NCBI GenBank assembly: GCA_945982095.1
Contig: CAMFRR010000065.1
Location: 1-6,063 of the forward strand
Source of the DNA: an uncultured Bacteroidales bacterium
GTDB taxonomy: Bacteria > Bacteroidota > Bacteroidia > Bacteroidales > UBA932
Direction: 5' to 3'
DNA: 6,063 nucleotides
The notes beneath the pieces are model-generated. The model was not told the origin of the DNA. It did no database searches and saw nothing but the letters and a program-made list of their open reading frames with translations. Of this stretch, positions 1 to 6,063 are shown piece after piece. The translations under genes and the position numbers were made by a program. The stretch's first letter is position 1. Each line of letters opens with the position of its first letter.

Positions 1-43
1 ACGTAAGGAGTCGTCGGCAGCGTCAGATGTGTATAAGAGACAG
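1..43 (+). other. Illumina Nextera i5 adapter (sequencing artefact)
   Basis: These bases are synthetic. Positions 11-43 match the 33-base Nextera Read 1 transposase adapter: a 14-base primer part (TCGTCGGCAGCGTC, 11-24) followed by the 19-base Tn5 mosaic end (25-43). Positions 3-10 (GTAAGGAG) match the S505/N505 i5 index, and positions 1-2 (AC) fit the last two bases of the P5 segment. The order P5-index-Read 1 adapter-insert is exactly that of a library molecule, so this is untrimmed adapter at a contig end and not an inserted transposon. Genomic sequence begins at about base 44. The match is to known adapter sequences recalled from memory and is exact over the full length. Confidence 0.97.
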
Positions 44-1370
44 GAATCAGCTGTGTAGGGCATGAAGTCTGGTTGGGACAGTACCACCTGGCTTCTCCTT
101 CAGAACGTACCAGTGGAGTGCCACAATCAGGACACTGTGTTGGAAAAACCGGCTTTTCAGAGATTACAGGGCGCCTTTCAAGTTCCACCGCCGTAATCTT
201 GGGGATGATTTCTCCACCTTTTTCCACATAAACCCAATCGCCTATGCGTATGTCCAAAGCTTCCATCTGGTCGGCATTATGCAAGCTGGCCCTCTTTACT
301 GTTGTGCCTCCGAGAGGAACAGGAGTCAGGTTCGCAACCGGAGTCACGGCACCTGTACGCCCCAGCTGATAGTCTATGCTCAGAACCTGTGCCAAGGCTT
401 GCTCTGCCTTGAATTTGTACGCAACGGCCCAGCGGGGGAACTTGCTGGTATAACCCAGATGTCTCTGCACATCCAGTTCATTTATCTTGACCACAACTCC
501 ATCCGTAGCAAAAGGCAGGTTATGGCGCTCCTTGTCCCAATAGTCAATGAAATCTTTTACCTGAGAAATATCCTTGCACAGTCTCAACTTGTCGCTTACA
601 GGCAAGCCCCAGTCTGCAGCCTTGGCCAAAGCCTCTGAATGGGTTTTGAAAGGCAAGTCATCTGCTACCATATGATACAATGTGCACTCGAGTCCACGTT
701 TTGCCACTTGTGAGCTGTCGGTGAGCTTGAGCGAGCCTGAGGCTGCATTTCGCGGATTGGCAAAAGGCTCTTCGCCTTCTTCCTCACGTGAGCGGCACAA
801 AGCTTCGAATGCCTTATAAGGCATATATATCTCTCCTCTTATCTCAAAGTATGAGGGGTATCCGCTGCCCTTGAGCTTATGAGGTATATTCTTTATTTTC
901 AAGGCATTGGCCGTCACATCATCGCCCACTGAGCCATCACCTCTGGTCACGGCGCGCACCAGTATGCCGTTTTCATATGTAAGGGAAATCGAAGTCCCGT
1001 CAAATTTCAACTCGCAACAATAAGTAAAACTGCCGTCCGTCAACTTTGCTGCCCTTGAGGCGAATTCTTCCACTTCGCCTATGTTGTAGGTATTGCCCAG
1101 GCTGAGCATTGGGAAGCGGTGTGCATAACGTGCAAAATTTCCGCCTTCGCTGCCATAGGCCACATACGAACTGCTTATGTCCGAACCCACACGGTGAGAA
1201 GGGGAGTCGGGGCTGTCGAGTTCAGGATGGGCCTTTTCAAGCTGCACCAGCTCCTTCATCAGCATATCATATTCATAGTCGCTGATACTGGGGCTGTTCT
1301 CAACATAATATCTGCGGTTGTGCTCCAGGAGCAGGCTCCTGAGCTCGTATATCCTGTCTTTATAATTCAT
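44..1370 (-). CDS. ligA: NAD-dependent DNA ligase LigA, N-terminal part (C-terminus cut by adapter)
   Basis: LigA seals nicks in duplex DNA during replication and repair, using NAD+ to adenylate itself. The 442 codons visible here read without interruption. Domain Ia lies at about residues 1-65 with the NMN-binding pattern YY(21-22)...SISDYEYD(28-35). The adenylation domain follows with catalytic Lys122 in CELKFDG (119-125), TRGDG (142-146), RGE (178-180), NPRNAASGSL (205-214), TDGVVVKI (289-296) and the YKFK motif V lysines 319 and 321. The OB fold starts near GRTGAVTPVANLTPV (337-351). A Cys4 zinc finger is complete: C413, C416, C431, C437. LigA is usually about 670 residues, so the helix-hairpin-helix and BRCT domains (about 230 residues) are missing because the contig ends. 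A second in-frame ATG at 1376 would add two residues (Met-Glu); the 1370 start is slightly favoured because the likely promoter box ends at 1385. The reading frame stays open through the adapter, so an automatic call would add about 14 false residues. Confidence 0.97.
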
Positions 1371-1384
1371 TTCCATAAATCATA

Positions 1385-1392
1385 CAAAATTA
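1385..1392 (-). promoter_or_regulatory. Candidate Bacteroidota -7 box for ligA
   Basis: Read on the minus strand the bases are TAATTTTG, a full match to the Bacteroidota -7 consensus TAnnTTTG. The box ends 8 bases before the upstream ATG at 1376 and 14 before the ATG at 1370, so transcription would start almost at the gene and leave a very short leader. No TTTG-like -33 element is visible at the expected distance (around 1412-1416). The flanking DNA is very AT-rich, so a chance match is possible. Confidence 0.45.
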
Positions 1393-1404
1393 ACGAAAAT
1401 ATAT

Positions 1405-1412
1405 TATATTTG
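1405..1412 (+). promoter_or_regulatory. Candidate Bacteroidota -7 box for the pfp operon
   Basis: TATATTTG matches the Bacteroidota -7 consensus TAnnTTTG in full. It lies 42 bases before the ATG at 1455, predicting a leader of roughly 35-40 bases that is A-rich just before the start, as is common in this phylum where Shine-Dalgarno sequences are rare. No convincing -33 TTTG is present near 1381-1385. It is the only good candidate promoter seen for the four-gene cluster. Chance matching in AT-rich DNA is the main caveat. Confidence 0.5.
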
Positions 1413-1454
1413 CGTCTGTTTAGTAAAAATTGAAACTACTTAACTATACAAAAA

Positions 1455-2693
1455 ATGAAAGATTCAATAATTATCCTTTGCGGCGGCGGTCCTGCCCCAG
1501 GAATGAACTCAGTATCAATGAGTGTAGCAAAAACCTTCCTTTCAAAAGGTTATAGGGTGATTGGCCTTCATGGCGGCTATTCAGGCCTTTTCTGCAAGAA
1601 TGCACGTATCGAAGACATTGATTTCGCTCTTGCAGACCGTTTCTGGAACAGGGGCGGCTCTTATCTTGAGATGAGCCGTTTCAAACCAAGTGACAAGGAC
1701 TTTGAGGAGAACTTCAACCTCGACCTCTTCAAGGACAACAACATCAAACTCCTTGTAACCATTGGTGGTGACGACACTGCTTCAACTGCCAACAGGATTT
1801 CAAAATTCCTCACTGCAAAAGGCTATCCAATTGCAAATATCCACTGTCCAAAGACCATAGACAACGACCTTCCTCTTCCTGCAAACGCTCCAACCTTCGG
1901 CTACAACTCAGCCAAGAATGAGGGCGCACACCTTGCACGCACAATATACGAGGATGCACGCACATCAGGCAACTGGTTGATCATCAGCTCCATGGGTCGC
2001 ACCTGCGGTTCTCTCGCCCTCGGTATTGGTGAGGCAACCCACTGTCCAATGACCATCATACCTGAGATGTTCAACAATACTTCAATGACTCTGGACAAGA
2101 TTATTCGCCTTTCAGTCTCAGCAATACTCAAGAGAAAGATTATGGGCATCAACTATGGTACTATAGTTGCCGCTGAGGGTCTCTTCCATGATGAAGGCGT
2201 TGCACAAGAGGCTGTTGACGCAGGAGTACACTTCACATATGACGACCACGGTCATCCTGAGCTCGGAAAAATTTCAAAGGCAGTGCTCTTCAACGATCTT
2301 CTTGAGAAGAAGTTCAAGGATCTGAACCTCAAGGTTAAGAGCCGTCCTGTAGAGATAGGATACGATGTACGTTGCCAGGACCCTGTTGCCTATGACCTCA
2401 CATACTGCACAGAGCTCGCAATGGGTACATATCAGCTTTTCAGCGAAGGCAAAACAGGCTGCATGGTATATGTAGATGCCTATGGAAATGTTTCACCTCT
2501 GTATCTTGTTGATCTCCAGGACCCTGAGACAGGAAAGATTCCTCCTCGCGTAGTCGACATCAATGCAGGCACAGCACAGAACTACTACAAGTACATAGCC
2601 CACTACGTAACTCCTGAGGATTACGAAGCTGTGAAAGCCCTCGGCATCAATGACCCTGAGGCATACGATTTCGTCAAGATTCTTGAGTGGTAG
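1455..2693 (+). CDS. pfp: Pyrophosphate-type 6-phosphofructokinase (diphosphate--fructose-6-phosphate 1-phosphotransferase)
   Basis: This cytoplasmic PfkA-family enzyme of 412 residues interconverts fructose 6-phosphate and fructose 1,6-bisphosphate. The N-terminal phosphate-donor loop is GGGPAPGMN (10-18). The catalytic motif TIDND (134-138) supplies the base Asp136, MGR (180-182) and PEMF (203-206) bind the sugar phosphate, and EG follows at 241-242. Two positions that discriminate the donor are both of the PPi type. GGDDT (104-108) has Asp where ATP enzymes have Gly in GGDGS (E. coli residue 104), and PKTIDND (132-138) has Lys where ATP enzymes have Gly in PGTIDND (E. coli 124). The expected activity is therefore reversible and PPi-dependent; this is inferred from family knowledge and not proven. 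The length is greater than the about 320 residues of E. coli PfkA, with a C-terminal extension after GYDVRCQDP (302-310). The gene opens a tight four-gene cluster and its stop overlaps the next start. The start at 1455 is the first ATG of the frame, after an A-rich leader. Confidence 0.93.
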   Translation: MKDSIIILCGGGPAPGMNSVSMSVAKTFLSKGYRVIGLHGGYSGLFCKNARIEDIDFALADRFWNRGGSYLEMSRFKPSDKDFEENFNLDLFKDNNIKLLVTIGGDDTASTANRISKFLTAKGYPIANIHCPKTIDNDLPLPANAPTFGYNSAKNEGAHLARTIYEDARTSGNWLIISSMGRTCGSLALGIGEATHCPMTIIPEMFNNTSMTLDKIIRLSVSAILKRKIMGINYGTIVAAEGLFHDEGVAQEAVDAGVHFTYDDHGHPELGKISKAVLFNDLLEKKFKDLNLKVKSRPVEIGYDVRCQDPVAYDLTYCTELAMGTYQLFSEGKTGCMVYVDAYGNVSPLYLVDLQDPETGKIPPRVVDINAGTAQNYYKYIAHYVTPEDYEAVKALGINDPEAYDFVKILEW

Positions 2694-2696
2694 TGA
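2691..2696 (+). other. pfp/GH13 junction: tandem stops overlapping a GTG start
   Basis: The pfp frame ends TAG TGA, two consecutive in-frame stops. A GTG lies across them at 2693-2695, sharing the G of TAG, and opens the next gene. Another in-frame GTG at 2687 would give a 7-base overlap. No Shine-Dalgarno-like sequence precedes either. The arrangement fits termination-reinitiation coupling, which is inferred. Confidence 0.6.
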
Positions 2697-4249
2697 AACC
2701 GATAATATATCAGGTCTTCCCAAGATATTGGGGAGGCTATGAATCCCAGAATGTCCGTAACGGTTCCCTCGCACAGAACGGTTGCGGACATTTTGGAGAC
2801 TTTGACAACAGGTCACTGGACTACATAAAGGGCCTGGGTTGCACACATATATGGTTCACTGGCGTAATCAGGCATGCAACAGGCTGCAATACAAATGGCT
2901 GCAATCCGTCACACCCTGATTTTCTCAAAGGCAACGCCGGCTCTCCTTATGCAATCACAGACTACTACGATGTCAATCCTTATCTTGCCGATGATCCTCC
3001 ACGCCGAATGGTGGAGTTCGAACAGATGGTTCAACGCACGCACGCAAAGGGAATGAAGGTGATCATAGACTTCGTGCCCAACCACGTGAGCCGCGACAAT
3101 GTCAATTTCGGACAGAAGGACGACAAATCAGTACACTGGAAAGCAGAGAATGATTTCTACTACTATCCGGGAGAGAACATAAATCTGCCGAATAGGGCAT
3201 ACCCTACTTCGGAGCACCCATATCCCTATTCCGAGTATCCAGCAAGGGCTACGGGCAACAACTGTTTCAACGCCAGTCCTACCATACACGACTGGTACGA
3301 AACCGTGAAACTCAACTATTGTGACTTCCACACCGGTACCTGGGACAAGATGTTGGACATACTGCGTTTCTGGGCTTCAAAGGGAGTTGACGGTTTCCGC
3401 TGCGATATGGTGGAGCTTGTGCCTTCTGAATTCTTCGAGTGGGTTATAGCCCGCATGAAAGAAGAATTCCCCGGCATATTGTTCATAGCTGAGGTATATA
3501 AGAAAGAGCTCTACCGCTACTATCTGCGCAATGTGCGCTTCGACTACCTTTACGACAAGTCAGGCATGTATGACGAGGTGCGTGACATAATGCAGTATAA
3601 TGTTGACAATAAAGGACTTGCGCCTGAGAGCTGGCAAAGTGTGAGGCGTCTCACAAAGGGCTGGCAAAAAGTTGACAGGCTGCAGCCCAACTTGCTCTAT
3701 TTCCTCGAAAACCATGATGAGCAGCGCATCGCTTCGGACTTTTTCCTCGGTGATGCACACAAAGCCATGGCCGGTATGGCGCTGACAGCCCTTTTCAACA
3801 CAGGTGCTCTGATGATATATAGCGGACAGGAAGTGGGAGAAAAAGGCATGGAAAACGAAGGTTTCAGCTCATTGGACGGACGCAATACAATTTTTGACTG
3901 GTGGAAAAGCGAAAGCATGGTGAAGTTGTGGGACTATATACACGGCGGCAAACTCGATTCCGAAAGCGCCGTAATACTGAATGAGTACCGTAACATATTG
4001 CATCATGCAGCGAGCAAACCTTTCAATAGCGGCAAGAACTACGACCTTTGCTACTGCAACGAGTATTCCGAAGGCTATGATCCCGACAAACATTTCTCTT
4101 TCCTCAGATATGATGAGCAGGAGTGCTACGTCGTGGTTTGCAACTTTTCGGACAAGCCAGCAAGCATGAAGCTGAACATACCGAACAAAGGCATTGTGCT
4201 TCCGCTTGAAGTAGAAGCCTTTTCGTACACCATCAAGAAAATCAACTGA
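2693..4249 (+). CDS. GH13 alpha-amylase-family glycoside hydrolase, cytoplasmic
   Basis: This 518-residue enzyme (numbered from GTG 2693) should act on alpha-glucosidic bonds by the retaining GH13 mechanism. The (beta/alpha)8 barrel starts directly at IIYQVFPRYWG, with no signal peptide, so the substrate is probably intracellular glycogen or imported maltodextrin. The catalytic set is intact: region I DFVPNH (126-131), region II GFRCD with nucleophile Asp238, region III FIAEV with acid/base Glu267, and region IV NHD (340-342). A long beta3-side segment rich in Tyr and Pro (about 155-208) contains ATGNNCFNASPTI and DWYETVKLNY, resembling a group of GH13 proteins common in Bacteroidota whose specificity I do not know. 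A C-terminal beta-sandwich follows from about residue 425. After the nucleophile the sequence is MVELV, lacking the Lys-His of classical alpha-amylases. Hydrolase and transglycosylase activity cannot be separated by eye. The start could also be GTG 2687, adding two Val-type codons; 2693 is preferred because it overlaps the pfp stop minimally. Confidence 0.9.
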   Translation: MKPIIYQVFPRYWGGYESQNVRNGSLAQNGCGHFGDFDNRSLDYIKGLGCTHIWFTGVIRHATGCNTNGCNPSHPDFLKGNAGSPYAITDYYDVNPYLADDPPRRMVEFEQMVQRTHAKGMKVIIDFVPNHVSRDNVNFGQKDDKSVHWKAENDFYYYPGENINLPNRAYPTSEHPYPYSEYPARATGNNCFNASPTIHDWYETVKLNYCDFHTGTWDKMLDILRFWASKGVDGFRCDMVELVPSEFFEWVIARMKEEFPGILFIAEVYKKELYRYYLRNVRFDYLYDKSGMYDEVRDIMQYNVDNKGLAPESWQSVRRLTKGWQKVDRLQPNLLYFLENHDEQRIASDFFLGDAHKAMAGMALTALFNTGALMIYSGQEVGEKGMENEGFSSLDGRNTIFDWWKSESMVKLWDYIHGGKLDSESAVILNEYRNILHHAASKPFNSGKNYDLCYCNEYSEGYDPDKHFSFLRYDEQECYVVVCNFSDKPASMKLNIPNKGIVLPLEVEAFSYTIKKIN

Positions 4250-4254
4250 TAATG
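4247..4254 (+). other. GH13/TrmH-family junction TGATAATG
   Basis: The GH13 frame ends TGA TAA, two in-frame stops, and the second stop overlaps the ATG of the next gene (TAATG). The same eight bases recur at the next junction (4975-4982). No ribosome binding site is visible upstream, so reinitiation by the terminating ribosome is a reasonable inference. Confidence 0.65.
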
Positions 4255-4977
4255 CTCAATTCTGCCGACATAAAGAAGATACGTTCCCTCAGGGACAAGA
4301 AATTCAGGGATGAACTTGGCCTTTTCACCGCTGAAGGGGAAAAGATATGTGCCGAGGCCCTGGCAGCGTCGTCGGCAGGCGGGCGTTTCGAGGTGCTGGA
4401 ACATTATACCACGGAGCAGATAGGGCAGAAGACCATGGAAAGGATTTCGGCCCTGTCTTCCCCTTCACCCGAATTGTGTGTCATACGCAAGCCCGGAGAC
4501 CTCTATTCCATGCCTCAGCATCTGAAGAAGGATGGTCTGTATCTCGCGCTGGACGTAATACGTGATCCCGGAAACATGGGCACCATATTGCGTATTGCCG
4601 ACTGGTTCGGCCTTGACGGGGTATTCGCAGCCCCCGATTCTGTGGATATTTTCAATCCTAAGGTTGTCCAAAGCACTATGGGGGCCATTTTCAGAGTTGA
4701 TTTCCATTATTGCAGCATAGCTGAACTATGCTCCCGCAACGATGCGGAAGTTTTTGGCACTTTCCTTGAGGGGGAAAACATATATGAGGCAGAGCTGTCT
4801 TCAGACAGGGCACGCATCATTGTCACAGGAAACGAATCCAATGGCATTAGCGACTCTGTATCAAAGGCTTGCACCAGACGCCTCACCATACCTTCCTTTG
4901 CAAAAGGACAGGGTTCAGAAAGCCTCAATGCAGCGGTGGCCACCGCCATCACCGTATCAGAATTCAAAAGACGCTGA
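4252..4977 (+). CDS. TrmH/SpoU-family RNA 2'-O-ribose methyltransferase
   Basis: This 241-residue protein should transfer a methyl group from S-adenosylmethionine to a ribose 2'-OH in rRNA or tRNA. The N-terminal part (about 1-85), with RSLRDKKFRDELGLFTAEGE, is the substrate-binding domain found in 23S rRNA methyltransferases of the family. The C-terminal SPOUT knot domain shows all three motifs. Motif 1 is DVIRDPGNMGTILRIA (101-116), with Asn108 and the conserved Arg114. Motif 2 is NPKVVQSTMGAIFR (135-148). Motif 3 is spread over VTGNESNGIS (191-200) and IPSFAKGQGSESLNAAVA (213-230), with Glu195 and the SLN-A-AVA helix that binds the cofactor. The length is near the usual 240-260. It lies 2 bases after the GH13 stop and 2 bases before the tamL start. 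The target nucleotide cannot be told from sequence; an rRNA target is more likely than tRNA because of the N-terminal domain. No symbol is given for that reason. Confidence 0.93.
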   Translation: MLNSADIKKIRSLRDKKFRDELGLFTAEGEKICAEALAASSAGGRFEVLEHYTTEQIGQKTMERISALSSPSPELCVIRKPGDLYSMPQHLKKDGLYLALDVIRDPGNMGTILRIADWFGLDGVFAAPDSVDIFNPKVVQSTMGAIFRVDFHYCSIAELCSRNDAEVFGTFLEGENIYEAELSSDRARIIVTGNESNGISDSVSKACTRRLTIPSFAKGQGSESLNAAVATAITVSEFKRR

Positions 4978-4982
4978 TAATG
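4975..4982 (+). other. TrmH-family/tamL junction TGATAATG
   Basis: Identical in sequence and geometry to the junction at 4247-4254: TGA TAA in frame with the upstream gene, and the TAA overlapping the downstream ATG. No Shine-Dalgarno-like sequence is visible in the preceding 20 bases. Confidence 0.65.
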
Positions 4983-6063
4983 TCCAAGTTCCTCAAACAT
5001 AGCAGCTTATCTCTTGCCATTTGCAGCTTGTTCTTCATGGCATACGGCTGCAGTACCATCAAGGTGCTGCAGGAAGGGGAACGTCGTCTGACATCCACCA
5101 AAATCAGTGTAACAAACGATAAGAAATTCAACCCTTCCGAGCTTAGCCCATATCTCAAACAGACAGCCGGTGGTTGGAATCCTTTCCTCTATGTCTACAA
5201 TTGGGAAAACGGCAAAGGCGGAGGCTGGGACAAGTTTGTACATAAGCTGGGAACTGCTCCTGTAATTTACGACAGTACATTGGTAACCAGCAGTATAGGC
5301 AACATCACAGAGCACCTTGAGTACATTGGCTATTATGATTCCAAGGTGGAGGCAGTAGTGGACAGCAGCAAGTACAAGAAGGCGAAGGTAAAATATTATG
5401 TCACCCTGGGCAAGAGATATAAGATTTCCGACATAGCATTTGAACTTCCTCCTGACAATGCTGAATTCAGCAAAGATTTTTACGCCGACACCTTGAACTG
5501 TTCCATAAGAAAAGGCGGCTGGCTGAGCGAAGAGATGCTGGAAAACGAGAGCGTACGTTCAGCAAATCATATGCATGACCGGGGCTTCTATGACTTCTCC
5601 AAAAACTATTTCTTTTTTGAAGCAGACACGAGCAGCACTCCGGGCATGGCAAAGCTCAAAATAAAGGTAGGCAGCCATACCCGAAACGAAAGTTCCGATG
5701 TTATACGCAAGATGCAGAGGTACAAGATAGGCACTATCTCTCTTTCGTATCCGGAGGACATGAAATTCAGGGAGAAGGTGCTCAAGGACCTCAACATGCT
5801 GCGCAGCGGCATGCGCTATAGTGACAGGCTGATAAACATTCAGTACTCACGCTATAGCAGCATTTCATATTTCAACGCCGTAAACATGCAGCTCAAGCCC
5901 CGTGAAGGCCAGAACATTGTAGACTGCGACATACAGCTGGGCAAAAGCAGGGCCCAGGGCTTCAAACTGGGGCTGGAGGCATCAATCAACACCGCCGGAC
6001 TTTGGGGTATATCTCCTGAGCTGAGCTATTACCACAAAAATATATTCCACGGTGGAGAGCTGT
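4980..6063 (+). CDS. tamL: TamL-like Omp85-family outer-membrane assembly lipoprotein, N-terminal part
   Basis: The frame is open from ATG 4980 to the right edge: 361 codons with no stop, so the gene is truncated by the window. The first 24 residues form a lipoprotein signal: a basic start (MSKFLKH), a hydrophobic stretch (SLAICSLFFMAYG) and a lipobox ending AYGC, with Cys24 as the lipidation site. The mature protein begins CSTIKVLQEGERRLT, typical of Bacteroidota TamL. POTRA-like repeats follow: one contains YIGYYDSKVEAVVD (115-128) and another contains ANHMHDRGFYDFSKNYFFFEADT (195-217). From about residue 325 the sequence turns to alternating beta strands (QGFKLGLEASINT, then SPELSYYHKNIFHGGEL), the start of the 16-stranded barrel. 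TamL is the Bacteroidota counterpart of TamA, thought to work with TamB in inserting outer-membrane proteins or moving lipids. A full protein is expected to be about 750-800 residues, so roughly half is present. A BamA-type protein is less likely because of the lipobox. Whether tamB lies downstream cannot be seen. Confidence 0.88.
   Translation, partial: MSKFLKHSSLSLAICSLFFMAYGCSTIKVLQEGERRLTSTKISVTNDKKFNPSELSPYLKQTAGGWNPFLYVYNWENGKGGGWDKFVHKLGTAPVIYDSTLVTSSIGNITEHLEYIGYYDSKVEAVVDSSKYKKAKVKYYVTLGKRYKISDIAFELPPDNAEFSKDFYADTLNCSIRKGGWLSEEMLENESVRSANHMHDRGFYDFSKNYFFFEADTSSTPGMAKLKIKVGSHTRNESSDVIRKMQRYKIGTISLSYPEDMKFREKVLKDLNMLRSGMRYSDRLINIQYSRYSSISYFNAVNMQLKPREGQNIVDCDIQLGKSRAQGFKLGLEASINTAGLWGISPELSYYHKNIFHGGEL

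Noticed and set aside
25..43. Tn5 mosaic end that could be annotated as a transposon or IS50 terminus
   Set aside because: It is directly preceded by the synthetic Nextera primer sequence and an i5 index, and it sits at the contig end. It comes from library tagmentation and not from a resident element.
279..638. Plus-strand open frame of 119 codons
   Set aside because: It lies wholly antisense to the LigA coding frame, which has all its conserved motifs. The translated product has no recognisable domain and is a shadow frame.
1119..1433. Plus-strand open frame of 104 codons spanning the ligA start and the intergenic region
   Set aside because: Mostly antisense to the LigA N-terminus, and its end runs through the AT-rich divergent promoter region. 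No family resemblance was seen.
1377..1454. Possible riboswitch or terminator in the intergenic region
   Set aside because: Only 78 bases of AT-rich sequence; I could not find a GC-rich hairpin followed by a T-run, or any recognised aptamer pattern.
2493..2846. Minus-strand open frame of 117 codons across the pfp/GH13 junction
   Set aside because: Antisense to the ends of two well-supported genes; composition and lack of motifs fit a shadow frame.
3697..4404. Several overlapping minus-strand frames opposite the GH13 C-terminus and the methyltransferase start
   Set aside because: All are antisense to strongly supported genes, overlap one another and have no recognisable domains.
4742..5002. 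Plus-strand frame of 86 codons bridging the methyltransferase and tamL
   Set aside because: It is out of frame with the methyltransferase motif 3 region and the TamL lipoprotein signal, both of which are clearly coding.

Overview
The window looks like chromosomal DNA from a member of the Bacteroidota, most probably Bacteroidales. The reasons are TAnnTTTG-type -7 boxes in the only intergenic region, no Shine-Dalgarno sequences before the genes, a TamL-type lipoprotein version of the TamA/BamA family, and the overall character of the proteins. This assignment is inferred from the sequence, not from a database search.

Layout. Bases 1-43 are not genomic: they are an Illumina Nextera i5 adapter (end of P5, an 8-base index matching S505/N505, then the Read 1 transposase adapter). 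Bases 44-1370 on the minus strand encode the first about 442 residues of the NAD-dependent DNA ligase LigA, cut off by the adapter inside or just after its zinc finger. A 78-84 bp AT-rich divergent promoter region follows. From 1455 to the right edge four plus-strand genes are packed with overlaps or 2-bp gaps: a pyrophosphate-type phosphofructokinase, a cytoplasmic GH13 alpha-amylase-family enzyme, a SpoU/TrmH-family RNA 2'-O-methyltransferase, and the first 361 codons of a TamL-like outer-membrane assembly lipoprotein that runs off the window.

How the genes may work together. The first two plus-strand genes form a plausible metabolic pair: an intracellular alpha-glucan enzyme feeding hexose phosphate towards a PPi-using glycolytic step. 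The next two (RNA methyltransferase and TamL) are housekeeping and envelope-biogenesis genes that appear to share the transcript. All three junctions in the cluster have two consecutive in-frame stop codons touching or overlapping the next start, which suggests translational coupling. No terminator was seen between the genes.

No RNA gene, CRISPR array, genuine mobile element or clearly novel system was found. The main points for a second look are the adapter contamination (with the ligA frame reading through it), the PPi signature and neighbour of the phosphofructokinase, the unusual GH13 region II, the repeated junction architecture and the overlapping divergent promoter.
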